DNA of 29,883 nucleotides from JAWXCM01 sp034408745. Lineage in GTDB: Bacteria > Acidobacteriota > Terriglobia > Bryobacterales > Bryobacteraceae. The notes under the pieces were generated by a model. It was not told the origin of the DNA. It saw nothing but the letters and a program-made list of their open reading frames with translations, and searched no databases. The stretch lies in contig JAWXCM010000385.1 in NCBI GenBank assembly GCA_034408745.1, forward strand, positions 1 to 29,883. The letters run 5' to 3'. Positions within the stretch are counted from its first letter, which is position 1, and the number at the start of each line of letters is the position of its first letter. Both the position numbers and the translations under genes were made by a program. Shown in pieces: positions 22,696 through 29,883 of this stretch.

Positions 22696-24686
22696 TGACA
22701 ACAAGCATGATTGCTCCCCTGTCCCGATCCCGGAATGCGGTAATCGCCGCCGCTCTTCTGGTGGGAGTAACCGCCGGACTGGCTCCGGCCCAGCAGGAAC
22801 GCCGAACGCGGCTCGACGCGAGCCACTACACCATTGACGCGGACATCAATCCCGCGACGCAGACGTTGAATGCCCAGGTGCGCGTTCAGTTCACGCCGAC
22901 CGACAACACGCAGTCGGCCACATTTGAGTTGAATAACGCACTCAATGTGTCGCGCGTAGTGGACGGCGCAAACCGCCAGATCCCGGCATCCCGGTCGCAG
23001 GGCGATTCCACCATCCGCCTCAATTTCCCTGAGATTCTGCCCAAGGGTCAGCCTGTGACGCTGACCATGACTTATGACGGACGGCTCACCGGCAATGAAG
23101 AGTCGCCTGTGTACGGGATCAAGTTTGCGTCGATCCAGAACGACCATTCGTTCCTGATGTACCCGGCTCGCTGGTTCCCGGTGACGGACTACACGGTGGA
23201 CCGGTTCAGCGCCGATCTCCGGATCAGCGTGCCGACGGGTTACAAAGTGATCGCCAGCGGGCTGGAAGAGCCGGTGAGCGACAACGGCGGCAAGCTCACC
23301 TATAAGTTCGCTTACAAGCAGCAGGGATTCCCGGGCAGCATCGCCGTGGTGCAGGGCCAGCCGGTTCGCACGACGTCTGAAGGCGTCAGCACCGCTGCCT
23401 GGTTCCGCGAAGCCAAAGACATGAGCACCCAGTGGGGCGAGGAGACGGGCAAGATCCTGGGCTTTCTCACCGGCATCTACGGCATTGCCCCGCAGGCGTC
23501 GCTGACGCTGGTCGAGACCGAAGCGGGCACTCCGAACGGCTACTCCGCACCGGGGATCGTGTTCCTGAACCCGCGGGCTCTGAAGCAGCTGAACCCTCGT
23601 CTGCTGGCAAACCAGATCTCGCGCCAGTGGTGGGGCAATCAGGTTTCGCCCACGACCCGCAATCACATGTGGCTGGTGAACGGACCGGCTCGCTACGCCG
23701 AGCTGCTGTATGTGGAAGCGCAGAGCGGGGCGGGCGCGATGGAAACCGACGTTCACGATACCTACGTGGAGTCGCTGACGCTGGACAATATTCCGGTGAT
23801 TCAGTCGGGCCGTCTGGAAGACTACTCGCCTGAGTACTGGGCTGCGACGTCGGGCAAGGGCGCGGCGGTGCTCCACATGCTTCGGTATGTAATAGGCGAG
23901 GACAAGTTTAAAGAGACGCTGAAGACATTTCTGGACGCCTATGCCGGGAAGTCGGCAGGCACCGAGGATTTCCGGACCGTCGCGGAGAAGATATCGGGGC
24001 AGAAGCTGGACTACTTCTTCCTGCAGTGGATTGAATCGAGCGGGGCACCTGAATTCAAGTTGGAGTACACCGTATTCCGCACGCCGAAAGGCTTCCGCGT
24101 GATGGGCAAGGTGGCTCAGGATCTGGACACGTTCCGCATGCCTGTGGAACTGCGGATCGAGACGGAAGGGAATCCGGAAGACAAGAAGACTGAGGTCTCC
24201 GGCACCTCTTCGGAGTTCGTGGTGGAGACGTTCGGCAAGCCGAAAAAAGTGACTATCGACCCCAATCTGCGAGTGCTTCGTTACAGCCGCGACATGCGCG
24301 TTGCCGTCGCGATCCGCCGGGGCGAGATGTTTGCCGAGATCGGCGAGCTGACCGAGGCGCTGAAGGAATATCAGAAGGCGCTGGATGTGGCTCGAAACAG
24401 CTCACTGGCTCACTACCGGGTGGCGTCGGTGTTCATGCTGCAGAACAACTATCAGTCGGCTGCCAATGAGTTCCGCGAGGCACTCAACGGCGATCTGGAA
24501 CCGCGGTGGACCGAGGTGTGGTCGCATATCAATCTTGGTAAGATCTTTGATATCACCGGACAGCGGGAACGCGCGGTGAATGAGTACACGCTCGCGGTCC
24601 GCACGAAAGATAATTCGCAGGGAGCCCTTGAAGAAGCGTCTAAGTATCTCAAGACACCCTATGAACGTCCGCGCCCGACACAGTAA
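22695..24686 (+). CDS. Catalytically dead M1 aminopeptidase-like protein with C-terminal TPRs
   Basis: 663 residues. A signal peptide (about 1-32, ending APAQQ) precedes an M1-type N-terminal beta domain (LDASHYTIDADINPATQTLNAQVRVQF), the thermolysin-like domain (about 240-450) and TPR helices (about 537-640). The zinc site is gone: where M1 enzymes have HExxH-x18-E, this has NQISR (306-310) and N329 in WLVNGPA, exactly 18 residues on. The surrounding frame QWWGN...HMWL...YAELL is kept, so the alignment is firm. The catalytic Tyr of YxKG is Ser386 (SGKG), and the GAMEN exopeptidase motif is replaced by GYSAPG. It is probably a periplasmic binding or scaffold pseudoenzyme. Starts one base inside the lpxB stop; the next gene starts 26 bases before its own stop. 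Confidence 0.9.
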   Translation: MTTSMIAPLSRSRNAVIAAALLVGVTAGLAPAQQERRTRLDASHYTIDADINPATQTLNAQVRVQFTPTDNTQSATFELNNALNVSRVVDGANRQIPASRSQGDSTIRLNFPEILPKGQPVTLTMTYDGRLTGNEESPVYGIKFASIQNDHSFLMYPARWFPVTDYTVDRFSADLRISVPTGYKVIASGLEEPVSDNGGKLTYKFAYKQQGFPGSIAVVQGQPVRTTSEGVSTAAWFREAKDMSTQWGEETGKILGFLTGIYGIAPQASLTLVETEAGTPNGYSAPGIVFLNPRALKQLNPRLLANQISRQWWGNQVSPTTRNHMWLVNGPARYAELLYVEAQSGAGAMETDVHDTYVESLTLDNIPVIQSGRLEDYSPEYWAATSGKGAAVLHMLRYVIGEDKFKETLKTFLDAYAGKSAGTEDFRTVAEKISGQKLDYFFLQWIESSGAPEFKLEYTVFRTPKGFRVMGKVAQDLDTFRMPVELRIETEGNPEDKKTEVSGTSSEFVVETFGKPKKVTIDPNLRVLRYSRDMRVAVAIRRGEMFAEIGELTEALKEYQKALDVARNSSLAHYRVASVFMLQNNYQSAANEFREALNGDLEPRWTEVWSHINLGKIFDITGQRERAVNEYTLAVRTKDNSQGALEEASKYLKTPYERPRPTQ

Positions 24687-26451
24687 TTTCCTCAGCCTCG
24701 TTCTTGTTCTGATGGCTCCTGTGGTGCTTTGCGCGCAGCAGGAGCCTGAGGATTCCAACCCAGCCGCAATGTCCGAACTCGCACGCAAGTACGAGAAGGG
24801 CGACGGCTGTCCGCGCGACATCGGCAAGGCGCTGGTGTACTACAAGCGCTCGGCGTCACTGGGCGAGCCGACCGCGATGGTTGCGCTGGGAGACCTGTAC
24901 CACGAGGGCGTGTGTGTCGCGCCCGACCTTGCCTACGCCACCGACATGTTCCGGCAGTCCGCTGAGAAGGGGTTCGCGCCGGGCATGATGCGTTACGGCG
25001 AAATTCTGGAATCGAGCGGCAAGCGCAGCCAGGGCATGATCTGGTTTCGGCGGGCGGCGATGAAGGGCTACGGGCCTGCGATGACGCGGCTCGGCGACAT
25101 TCTCGCTGACGTGGAGTGGTACCGGCGGGCGGCGCTCGCCAAGCATCCTCCCGCGTTTGCGAAGCTGTCGGAGAATGTACCGTCGGTAGAGGCGGTCGCG
25201 CTGCTGAAGGAAGGCGCGACGCTGGGGGACCCGGTAGCGCAGTCGCGCTACGGGCAACGTATCGAAAAAACCGACCCGAAGCAGGCCATCGAGCTGTTTC
25301 GCGCTGCCGCGCAGGCTGGCGAACCGGCCGCGATGTCCCGCGTTGCCTTCTACTCCGAGACGGATGGCGACAAGCTGATGTGGTACACCAAAGCCGCCGA
25401 AGCGAACAATGGCGATGCGCTGTACTGGATGGCTCGGCGGGCTGAGACATCGGGCGATAGGGACGGCGCGCTGCGGCTGTACCGGCGGGCTCTGGGCCAG
25501 GGTCATGCGGGTGCGACGGCGCAACTGGCAAAACTGACTGGCGACAAGACGATGATGAAGGCCGCCGCGGAAGCAGGCGACGCGGACGCGCTGTACGCCG
25601 TTGCTGTAGAGACTGGAGACCAGGCGCTGCTGGCGCGCGCGGCGGAGCTGGGGCATGTGGAGGCGTTGGCGGCGACGGGTCAGACGGAGAAGGCCGCGGC
25701 GAAAGGGCATCTCGGGTCGCTGGTGAAGCTGGAGCGATGGGAAGAGGCCGCGAAACAGGGCGATCCTCAGTCGATGTACCGGTGGGGTGCGTCCCGTCCG
25801 GACAAGGCCGAAGGCACCCTGTATGTGCGTCGTGCGGCAGAGGCTTTGTACCCGGCTGCGATGCGTGAGTACGGGCTGAGGCTGGAGCTCGGCAACGGTG
25901 CGCCCCGGGATCCGGCGATGTCGAAGGAATGGCTCGACAAGGCGGCCCAGGCTGGCGATGCGGTGGCGATGGCTAAGCTGTCGGAAATGGCGAAGGCAGC
26001 GGCGCGGATGGAAGAGTCCGGGCGCGCGGCGCAGGTGGCTGCGGAGTTGAAGGCAGCTAAAGCTGCACGGGGTAAGAAGGCTCCGGAGAAGCCGAAGCAG
26101 GTTGCCGCGGCAGTGGCGCCGGCTCCGGGAGCTTCTGAGCCAGTGGTGGCCGAGGTCGCGCAGATTGTTCCGAAGCCGCAACCCGTGGCGGCGGCCGAAC
26201 CTTCCGATCCCGAGTCACTGGTAGCACTGGCGGACAAGACGAAGAGCCCGCAAAAGGCCTACAAGATGTACCTGCAGGCTGCTGACAAGGGATATATGCC
26301 GGCTATGCGTCGACTGGCCGAATGCCACTTAAATGGCCGGGGCACATCGCTTTCGCCGATCGACGGAGTCAACTGGTACCGCAAGGCCGCGTGGGCCGGG
26401 GACGCCGAATCGGTAGCAAAGCTGAAAGCGCTCGGCAAGACCCTCTATTAG
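24661..26451 (+). CDS. Exported Sel1-repeat protein
   Basis: 596 residues. The signal peptide SNFLSLVLVLMAPVVLCAQQ (about 8-27) supports the ATG at 24661; the frame is open a further 27 codons inside the upstream gene. A long series of Sel1-like repeats follows (for example LARKYEKGDGCPRDIGKALVYYKRSASLGEPTAMVALGDLY in outline, then AAAQAGEPAAMSRVAFY and AAQAGDAVAMAKLSEM), some degenerate. An Ala/Pro/Lys-rich linker (about 480-525) leads to a last, well-conserved repeat (KAYKMYLQAADKGYMPAMRRLAECHLNGRG). Sel1 repeats are protein-protein interaction solenoids. It overlaps the dead M1 gene by 26 bases, so the two are co-translated and may bind each other or a shared partner in the periplasm; that is inference. 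Confidence 0.88.
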   Translation: MNVRARHSNFLSLVLVLMAPVVLCAQQEPEDSNPAAMSELARKYEKGDGCPRDIGKALVYYKRSASLGEPTAMVALGDLYHEGVCVAPDLAYATDMFRQSAEKGFAPGMMRYGEILESSGKRSQGMIWFRRAAMKGYGPAMTRLGDILADVEWYRRAALAKHPPAFAKLSENVPSVEAVALLKEGATLGDPVAQSRYGQRIEKTDPKQAIELFRAAAQAGEPAAMSRVAFYSETDGDKLMWYTKAAEANNGDALYWMARRAETSGDRDGALRLYRRALGQGHAGATAQLAKLTGDKTMMKAAAEAGDADALYAVAVETGDQALLARAAELGHVEALAATGQTEKAAAKGHLGSLVKLERWEEAAKQGDPQSMYRWGASRPDKAEGTLYVRRAAEALYPAAMREYGLRLELGNGAPRDPAMSKEWLDKAAQAGDAVAMAKLSEMAKAAARMEESGRAAQVAAELKAAKAARGKKAPEKPKQVAAAVAPAPGASEPVVAEVAQIVPKPQPVAAAEPSDPESLVALADKTKSPQKAYKMYLQAADKGYMPAMRRLAECHLNGRGTSLSPIDGVNWYRKAAWAGDAESVAKLKALGKTLY

Positions 26452-26498
26452 CGGATTCGCGGGTGACTTTCGCGCCCGGCATGCACTATTGTGATTGC

Positions 26499-27152
26499 AT
26501 GTCAGAAGCAAGCAGTCTTCCCCGAATCGGCGAAACGGCGCCGGATTTCACCGCTGTTACGACGCTTTCGAACGCCATGAAGTTCTCCGAATGGAAAGGA
26601 GATTCCTGGTGCGTCCTGTTTTCCCACCCTGCTGATTTCACGCCAGTTTGTACCACCGAGTTGACGGAGTTCGCGCGGCGGGCCGACGAGTTCGCGGCGA
26701 TGAATACGAAGCTGATCGGCCTGAGCATCGACAGCATCCACTCGCACCTGGCGTGGCTTCAGAACATCCGGCAGATGATGGGTGTGACCATTCCGTATCC
26801 GATGATCGCCGACATTGATATGAAGGTGGCCACCCTGTACGGCATGCTGCACCCCGGAGCGAGCGCAACCGCAACGGTGCGCGCGGTGTTTGTCATCGAC
26901 CCGAAGAACATCATTCGAGCCTTGATCTACTACCCACTGAACGTAGGTCGAAATGTGGACGAAGTGGCTCGTCTGGTCCAGGCTTTGCAGACAGCGGACA
27001 CGCAGGCGTGTGCGACTCCAGTGAACTGGCAGCCTGGTGGCAAGGTGGTGGTTCCCGCGCCCAGGACGGTCGCCGACGTGGAGCGCAACATGGCCAACGC
27101 CGACTACGAGAAGAAAGACTTCTACCTGGCGTTCAAGGCTGTCAAAGCCTGA
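26499..27152 (+). CDS. Peroxiredoxin, Prx6/1-Cys type
   Basis: 217 residues, the usual Prx6-family length. The active site is FSHPADFTPVCTTEL with peroxidatic C51, preceded by T48 and paired with R128 (TVRAVFVID). Extra cysteines are C38 and C171 (TQACATPVNW), the latter in the C-terminal extension where some archaeal and bacterial members carry a resolving Cys. It reduces H2O2 and alkyl peroxides in the cytoplasm. The frame is open upstream into the Sel1 gene, but the ATG at 26499 gives the family N-terminus. The neighbouring trxB is convergent, not in the same transcript, though thioredoxin reductase could feed electrons to a peroxiredoxin via thioredoxin. Confidence 0.93.
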   Translation: MSEASSLPRIGETAPDFTAVTTLSNAMKFSEWKGDSWCVLFSHPADFTPVCTTELTEFARRADEFAAMNTKLIGLSIDSIHSHLAWLQNIRQMMGVTIPYPMIADIDMKVATLYGMLHPGASATATVRAVFVIDPKNIIRALIYYPLNVGRNVDEVARLVQALQTADTQACATPVNWQPGGKVVVPAPRTVADVERNMANADYEKKDFYLAFKAVKA

Positions 27153-27237
27153 CCGCCCGGCCAGCGCTCATTGGGGCCTGCCGTTTCGCGCAGAGTACAG
27201 CGTGAGCGGCGGGGCCAGAGATACACCGATTACGCCG

Positions 27238-28161
27238 TTAGTGCCCTTCGGCTTCGAGGAAGCGCTCGACTTCAATCGCGGCCATGCAACCCGCGCCGGC
27301 AGCCGTGATCGCCTGGCGATACACCTTGTCCTGGACGTCGCCGGCATGAAAGACGCCGGTGATGTTGGTGCGTGCGCCGCCATGCGAAATGAGATAGCCC
27401 TCGCTGTCAAGTTCGAGCTGGCCGATGAACGGCTTCGTATTGGGCACGTGGCCGATGGCGACGAAGAGCCCATCGACATCGCGACGCGCTACCTCTCCAG
27501 TCACGATGTTCTTCAGCGTGACGCCTGCAACAACACCCTGCTCATTGTCATGTACGTCCTGGACCACCGTGTTCATGACCAGCTCGATCTTCGGGTTCGC
27601 CTTCGAGCGGTCGACCATGATCTTCGACGCGCGGAAGGAGTCGCGGCGATGCACCAGGGCGACCCGGCGACCGAAGCGGGTGAGGAAGTTGGCTTCCTCG
27701 AGCGCGGTGTCGCCACCGCCGACGACCATGATCTCTTTTTCGCGATAGAAGAAGCCGTCGCAGGTGGCACAGGAACTGACGCCCCGGCCGATCAGCCTCT
27801 GCTCGTTCGGCAGATTGAGCCAGCGTGCCGACGCGCCGGTAGCCACGATGAGCGTTCGGGTTTCCATCCACTCGCCGTCGATGTTCAGGCGGAAGGGCCG
27901 CTTTGAGAGGTCTGCTTCCATGACAGAGCCGTTCATGTACTCGGCGCCAAAATGCTCGGCCTGCTTTTTCATGTTCTCGACGAGGTCGGGGCCATTGACG
28001 CCTTCCGGGAAACCGGGGAAGTTCTCGACGAGACTGGTGATGGAGAGCTGACCGCCGGGCTCGTGGCCGGCAACTACCAGTGGGCTCAGATTGGCGCGAG
28101 CCGCATAGACGGCAGCCGTATTACCGGCGCATCCCGAGCCGATGATCACTACGTTTCTCAT
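27238..28161 (-). CDS. trxB: Thioredoxin reductase
   Basis: 307 residues. The FAD-binding motif GSGCAGNTAAVYAA lies at 8-21 (the usual GSGPAG has Cys11 in place of Pro), the redox centre is CATC (C131-C134), the NADPH motif VVGGGDTALEEANFLTRFG follows, and the second FAD motif is GVFHAGDVQD. It transfers electrons from NADPH to thioredoxin in the cytoplasm. A TTG three codons upstream (28170) is in frame, but neither start has a clear ribosome binding site, and the ATG gives the standard MRNVVIIGSG opening. Convergent with the peroxiredoxin, 85 bp apart; divergent from hslV across about 174 bp, which is the likely promoter region for both. Confidence 0.95.
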   Translation of the reverse strand: MRNVVIIGSGCAGNTAAVYAARANLSPLVVAGHEPGGQLSITSLVENFPGFPEGVNGPDLVENMKKQAEHFGAEYMNGSVMEADLSKRPFRLNIDGEWMETRTLIVATGASARWLNLPNEQRLIGRGVSSCATCDGFFYREKEIMVVGGGDTALEEANFLTRFGRRVALVHRRDSFRASKIMVDRSKANPKIELVMNTVVQDVHDNEQGVVAGVTLKNIVTGEVARRDVDGLFVAIGHVPNTKPFIGQLELDSEGYLISHGGARTNITGVFHAGDVQDKVYRQAITAAGAGCMAAIEVERFLEAEGH

Positions 28162-28289
28162 GGAATTCAAACCGTAAGGTTAGCACGCGGCTCCGCTGCC
28201 GGGACCGCGCCAGCACTACGGTATTGGATATCGGCGCTGGCACAATCGACTGCGAAATGTCGGTGGCCGCAGGTCCAGGCGCAGTCTCG

Positions 28290-28318
28290 TCGAAACCGGC
28301 TCAAACAGGGCTTACACT
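28290..28318 (+). promoter_or_regulatory. Possible hslVU promoter
   Basis: TCGAAA (28290-28295) and TACACT (28313-28318) are separated by 17 bases, each matching four of six consensus positions, 18 bases before the hslV ATG. Weak support only. No heat-shock (sigma-32-like) or CIRCE element was recognised. Confidence 0.25.
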
Positions 28319-28335
28319 GGTAGCAAGACGCATTG

Positions 28336-28899
28336 ATGCCCAACCTCACCCCTGCTGCCCCTGCCCGGCAGCGAATTCGTTCCACCACCATCCTGTGTGT
28401 CCGGCGCAACGGCAAAGTTGTAATGGCCGGCGATGGCCAGGTGACCCTCGGCTCAGAGGTCCTCAAGTCCTCGGCGCGCAAGCTGCGCAGGATCTACAAG
28501 GACCGTGTTGTTGCCGGATTTGCGGGCTCCACTGCGGATGCCTTTTCGCTGTTCGCACGGTTCGAAGCCAAGCTGGAACAGCACAACGGCAACCTCCCGC
28601 GATCAGTCGTGGAACTGGCCAAAGACTGGCGCACTGACAAGATTTTGCGGCATCTGGACGCACTGCTTCTGGTGGCCGATGCCGAACACACGTACATCAT
28701 CAGTGGCACCGGTGATGTGATTGAGCCCGACGATGAGATCGCAGCGATCGGCTCGGGAGGCGCGTTTGCCAAATGCGCCGCGGTCGCGCTGATGGAGAAC
28801 ACGAAGCTGGCGGCGAAGGAGATCGTCGAGAAATCGATGGCCATTGCCGGACGCACGTGCATCTACACAAACGAGAACATCGTTTTCGAGGAGCTTTAG
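28336..28899 (+). CDS. hslV: ATP-dependent protease subunit HslV
   Basis: 187 residues. The N-terminal-nucleophile core TTILCVRRNGKVVMAGDGQVTLG is clear, with later KLRRIYKDRVVAGFAGSTADAF and IGSGGAFAKCAAVALMENT, all HslV signatures. The catalytic Thr would be T17, so a 16-residue Pro/Arg-rich leader must be removed; in Escherichia coli only the initiator Met precedes it. HslV forms two hexamer rings capped by HslU and degrades misfolded proteins in the cytoplasm. A TTG directly precedes the ATG; the ATG is used. The stop lies 3 bp before the hslU ATG, so the pair forms the usual hslVU operon. Confidence 0.95.
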   Translation: MPNLTPAAPARQRIRSTTILCVRRNGKVVMAGDGQVTLGSEVLKSSARKLRRIYKDRVVAGFAGSTADAFSLFARFEAKLEQHNGNLPRSVVELAKDWRTDKILRHLDALLLVADAEHTYIISGTGDVIEPDDEIAAIGSGGAFAKCAAVALMENTKLAAKEIVEKSMAIAGRTCIYTNENIVFEEL

Positions 28900-28902
28900 C
28901 CG

Positions 28903-29883
28903 ATGGTCATCTATCTGCCTACACAGGCGAGTGGAGAGGGCCCTCTGCTCGATGAACTGACGCCCCGCGAGATCGTCGCCGAACTGGACAAGTACGTCAT
29001 CGGACAGGCGGACGCCAAACGCGCTGTCGCCATCGCCCTCCGCAACCGGGTTCGCCGCCAGAAGCTGGAGCCGGATCTGGCCGACGATGTAATGCCGAAG
29101 AATATCCTCATGATCGGGCCGACCGGCGTGGGTAAAACGGAGATCGCGAGGCGGCTCGCCAAGCTGGCCAGTTCACCGTTTCTGAAGGTGGAGGCGAGCA
29201 AGTTCACCGAAGTCGGCTACGTGGGCCGCGACGTGGAGGCGATGATCCGCGATCTGGTGGACATCGGCATCGATATGGTCCGTGAGGAGCGGCTGGAAGA
29301 GGTCACCGAACGGGCGGAGCGCAATGCCGAAGAGCGGGTGCTCGAGCTGCTGATGGAAGGGCTGGCGGAAGGCCAGGACCGCGAGGCGTGGGAAAAAGCA
29401 CGGGAAAAGATGCGCGAGAAACTGCGCGCCGGCAAGCTCGACGAGAAGATGGTGGAGATCGAAGTCCGGGAACGCACGCCGGTCTTCGAGTTTTCAGCCA
29501 ACGGCTTCGAAGAGATGGACATCAATCTCAAGGATGTCCTGCCTGGTCTTTTCGGTAACCGCACACGGAAGCGCACCATGCGAGTAGAGGAAGCCATCGA
29601 CTATCTGGTGCAGGAAGAAGAGCAGAAGCTCATCGACATGGAGCAGGTGACGCGCACCGCGCTGGAACGCGTGGAGCGGAGCGGCATCATCTTCCTCGAT
29701 GAAATCGACAAGATTGCCGGGCGGGAATCGGGTCATGGGCCAGACGTGAGCCGCGAGGGTGTGCAGCGCGACATTCTGCCGATTGTGGAAGGCACCACGG
29801 TGAACACGCGGCACGGATTTGTGCGCACCGACCACATCCTGTTTATCGCGGCGGGCGCGTTCCATGTGGCCAAGCCGAGCGAC
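28903..29883 (+). CDS. hslU: ATP-dependent protease ATPase subunit HslU, 3' end outside window
   Basis: The first 327 residues of HslU are present and the frame is still open at the right edge. The N-terminus carries LTPREIVAELDKYVIGQADAKRAVAIALRNR, then Walker A GPTGVGKT (72-79), the VEASKFTEVGYVGRDVE sensor region, the family-specific intermediate domain (about 110-240, rich in charged helices) and Walker B IIFLDEID (D266, E267). The final VAKPSD is the start of the conserved AFHVAKPSDLIPELQGR segment. It is an AAA+ unfoldase that feeds substrates to HslV. About 13 residues precede the E. coli-type start, a common variation. Confidence 0.96.
   Translation, partial: MVIYLPTQASGEGPLLDELTPREIVAELDKYVIGQADAKRAVAIALRNRVRRQKLEPDLADDVMPKNILMIGPTGVGKTEIARRLAKLASSPFLKVEASKFTEVGYVGRDVEAMIRDLVDIGIDMVREERLEEVTERAERNAEERVLELLMEGLAEGQDREAWEKAREKMREKLRAGKLDEKMVEIEVRERTPVFEFSANGFEEMDINLKDVLPGLFGNRTRKRTMRVEEAIDYLVQEEEQKLIDMEQVTRTALERVERSGIIFLDEIDKIAGRESGHGPDVSREGVQRDILPIVEGTTVNTRHGFVRTDHILFIAAGAFHVAKPSD

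Noticed and set aside
22416..23876. 486-codon minus-strand frame opposite lpxB and the M1-like gene
   Set aside because: Composition is His/Arg/Leu-rich as expected of an antisense shadow of a real gene, with no recognisable motif or start signal.
24856..26181. 441-codon minus-strand frame opposite the Sel1 protein
   Set aside because: Arg/Leu/Gln-rich antisense product of the Ala-rich repeats; no start signal or fold pattern.
26499..28161. Peroxiredoxin and thioredoxin reductase as one redox operon
   Set aside because: The genes are convergent with 85 bp between, so they cannot share a transcript; only a biochemical link is possible.

Overview
The window looks like a chromosomal segment of an Acidobacteriota bacterium, most likely in the Bryobacterales/Solibacter group. 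The reasons are GC-rich codon use, two very large secreted SBBP-repeat proteins with BACON-like modules (one ending in DUF4214), abundant Tat-type and Sec-type exported enzymes, a sulfatase, sugar isomerase-like TIM barrels, and LpxB (a lipid A enzyme, so a diderm cell). This placement is inference; there is no rRNA or other phylogenetic marker here. No tRNA, CRISPR array, insertion sequence or integrase was seen, and no gene-free stretch exceeds about 205 bases.

Layout. 1-1110: the 3' part of a subtilase, a 13-bp hairpin, then a 74-residue protein resembling a stand-alone subtilisin propeptide/I9 inhibitor. 1284-2832 (minus): queC and phhA, divergent from a flavin reductase-like gene (2906-3520). 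3521-4366 (minus): a Tat-exported hydroxypyruvate-isomerase-like TIM barrel. 4479-12121 (minus): two tandem SBBP surface proteins, each followed by a good terminator, then an HD hydrolase. 12237-14725 (plus): an unrecognised Gly/Cys-tailed protein, a LigD-type polymerase and a separate ATP-dependent ligase, apparently a split NHEJ operon without Ku in view. 14909-15175: a small DUF2007-like protein. 15183-16204 (minus): an exported protein split by an apparent one-base deletion. 16250-17620 (plus): a formylglycine-type sulfatase.

17610-21462 (minus) reads as an operon: galU, an unrecognised protein whose best ribosome binding site does not face a normal start codon, a Tat-type sugar isomerase-like protein, and a TlpA-like thioredoxin-fold protein coupled by a TTGA overlap. 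21568-26451 (plus): lpxB, an M1 aminopeptidase-fold protein that has lost every catalytic residue and carries TPRs, and a Sel1-repeat protein, all overlapping and probably co-transcribed. 26499-27152 is a Prx6-type peroxiredoxin, convergent with trxB (27238-28161). The right edge holds hslV and the first 327 codons of hslU.

The observations most worth following are the catalytically dead M1 protein downstream of lpxB, the subtilase/stand-alone inhibitor pair with an intervening hairpin, the unknown first gene of the NHEJ operon, the missing start codon after galU, and an orphan terminator-like inverted repeat after the DNA ligase. I saw no complete system that I could confidently call new; these are leads.
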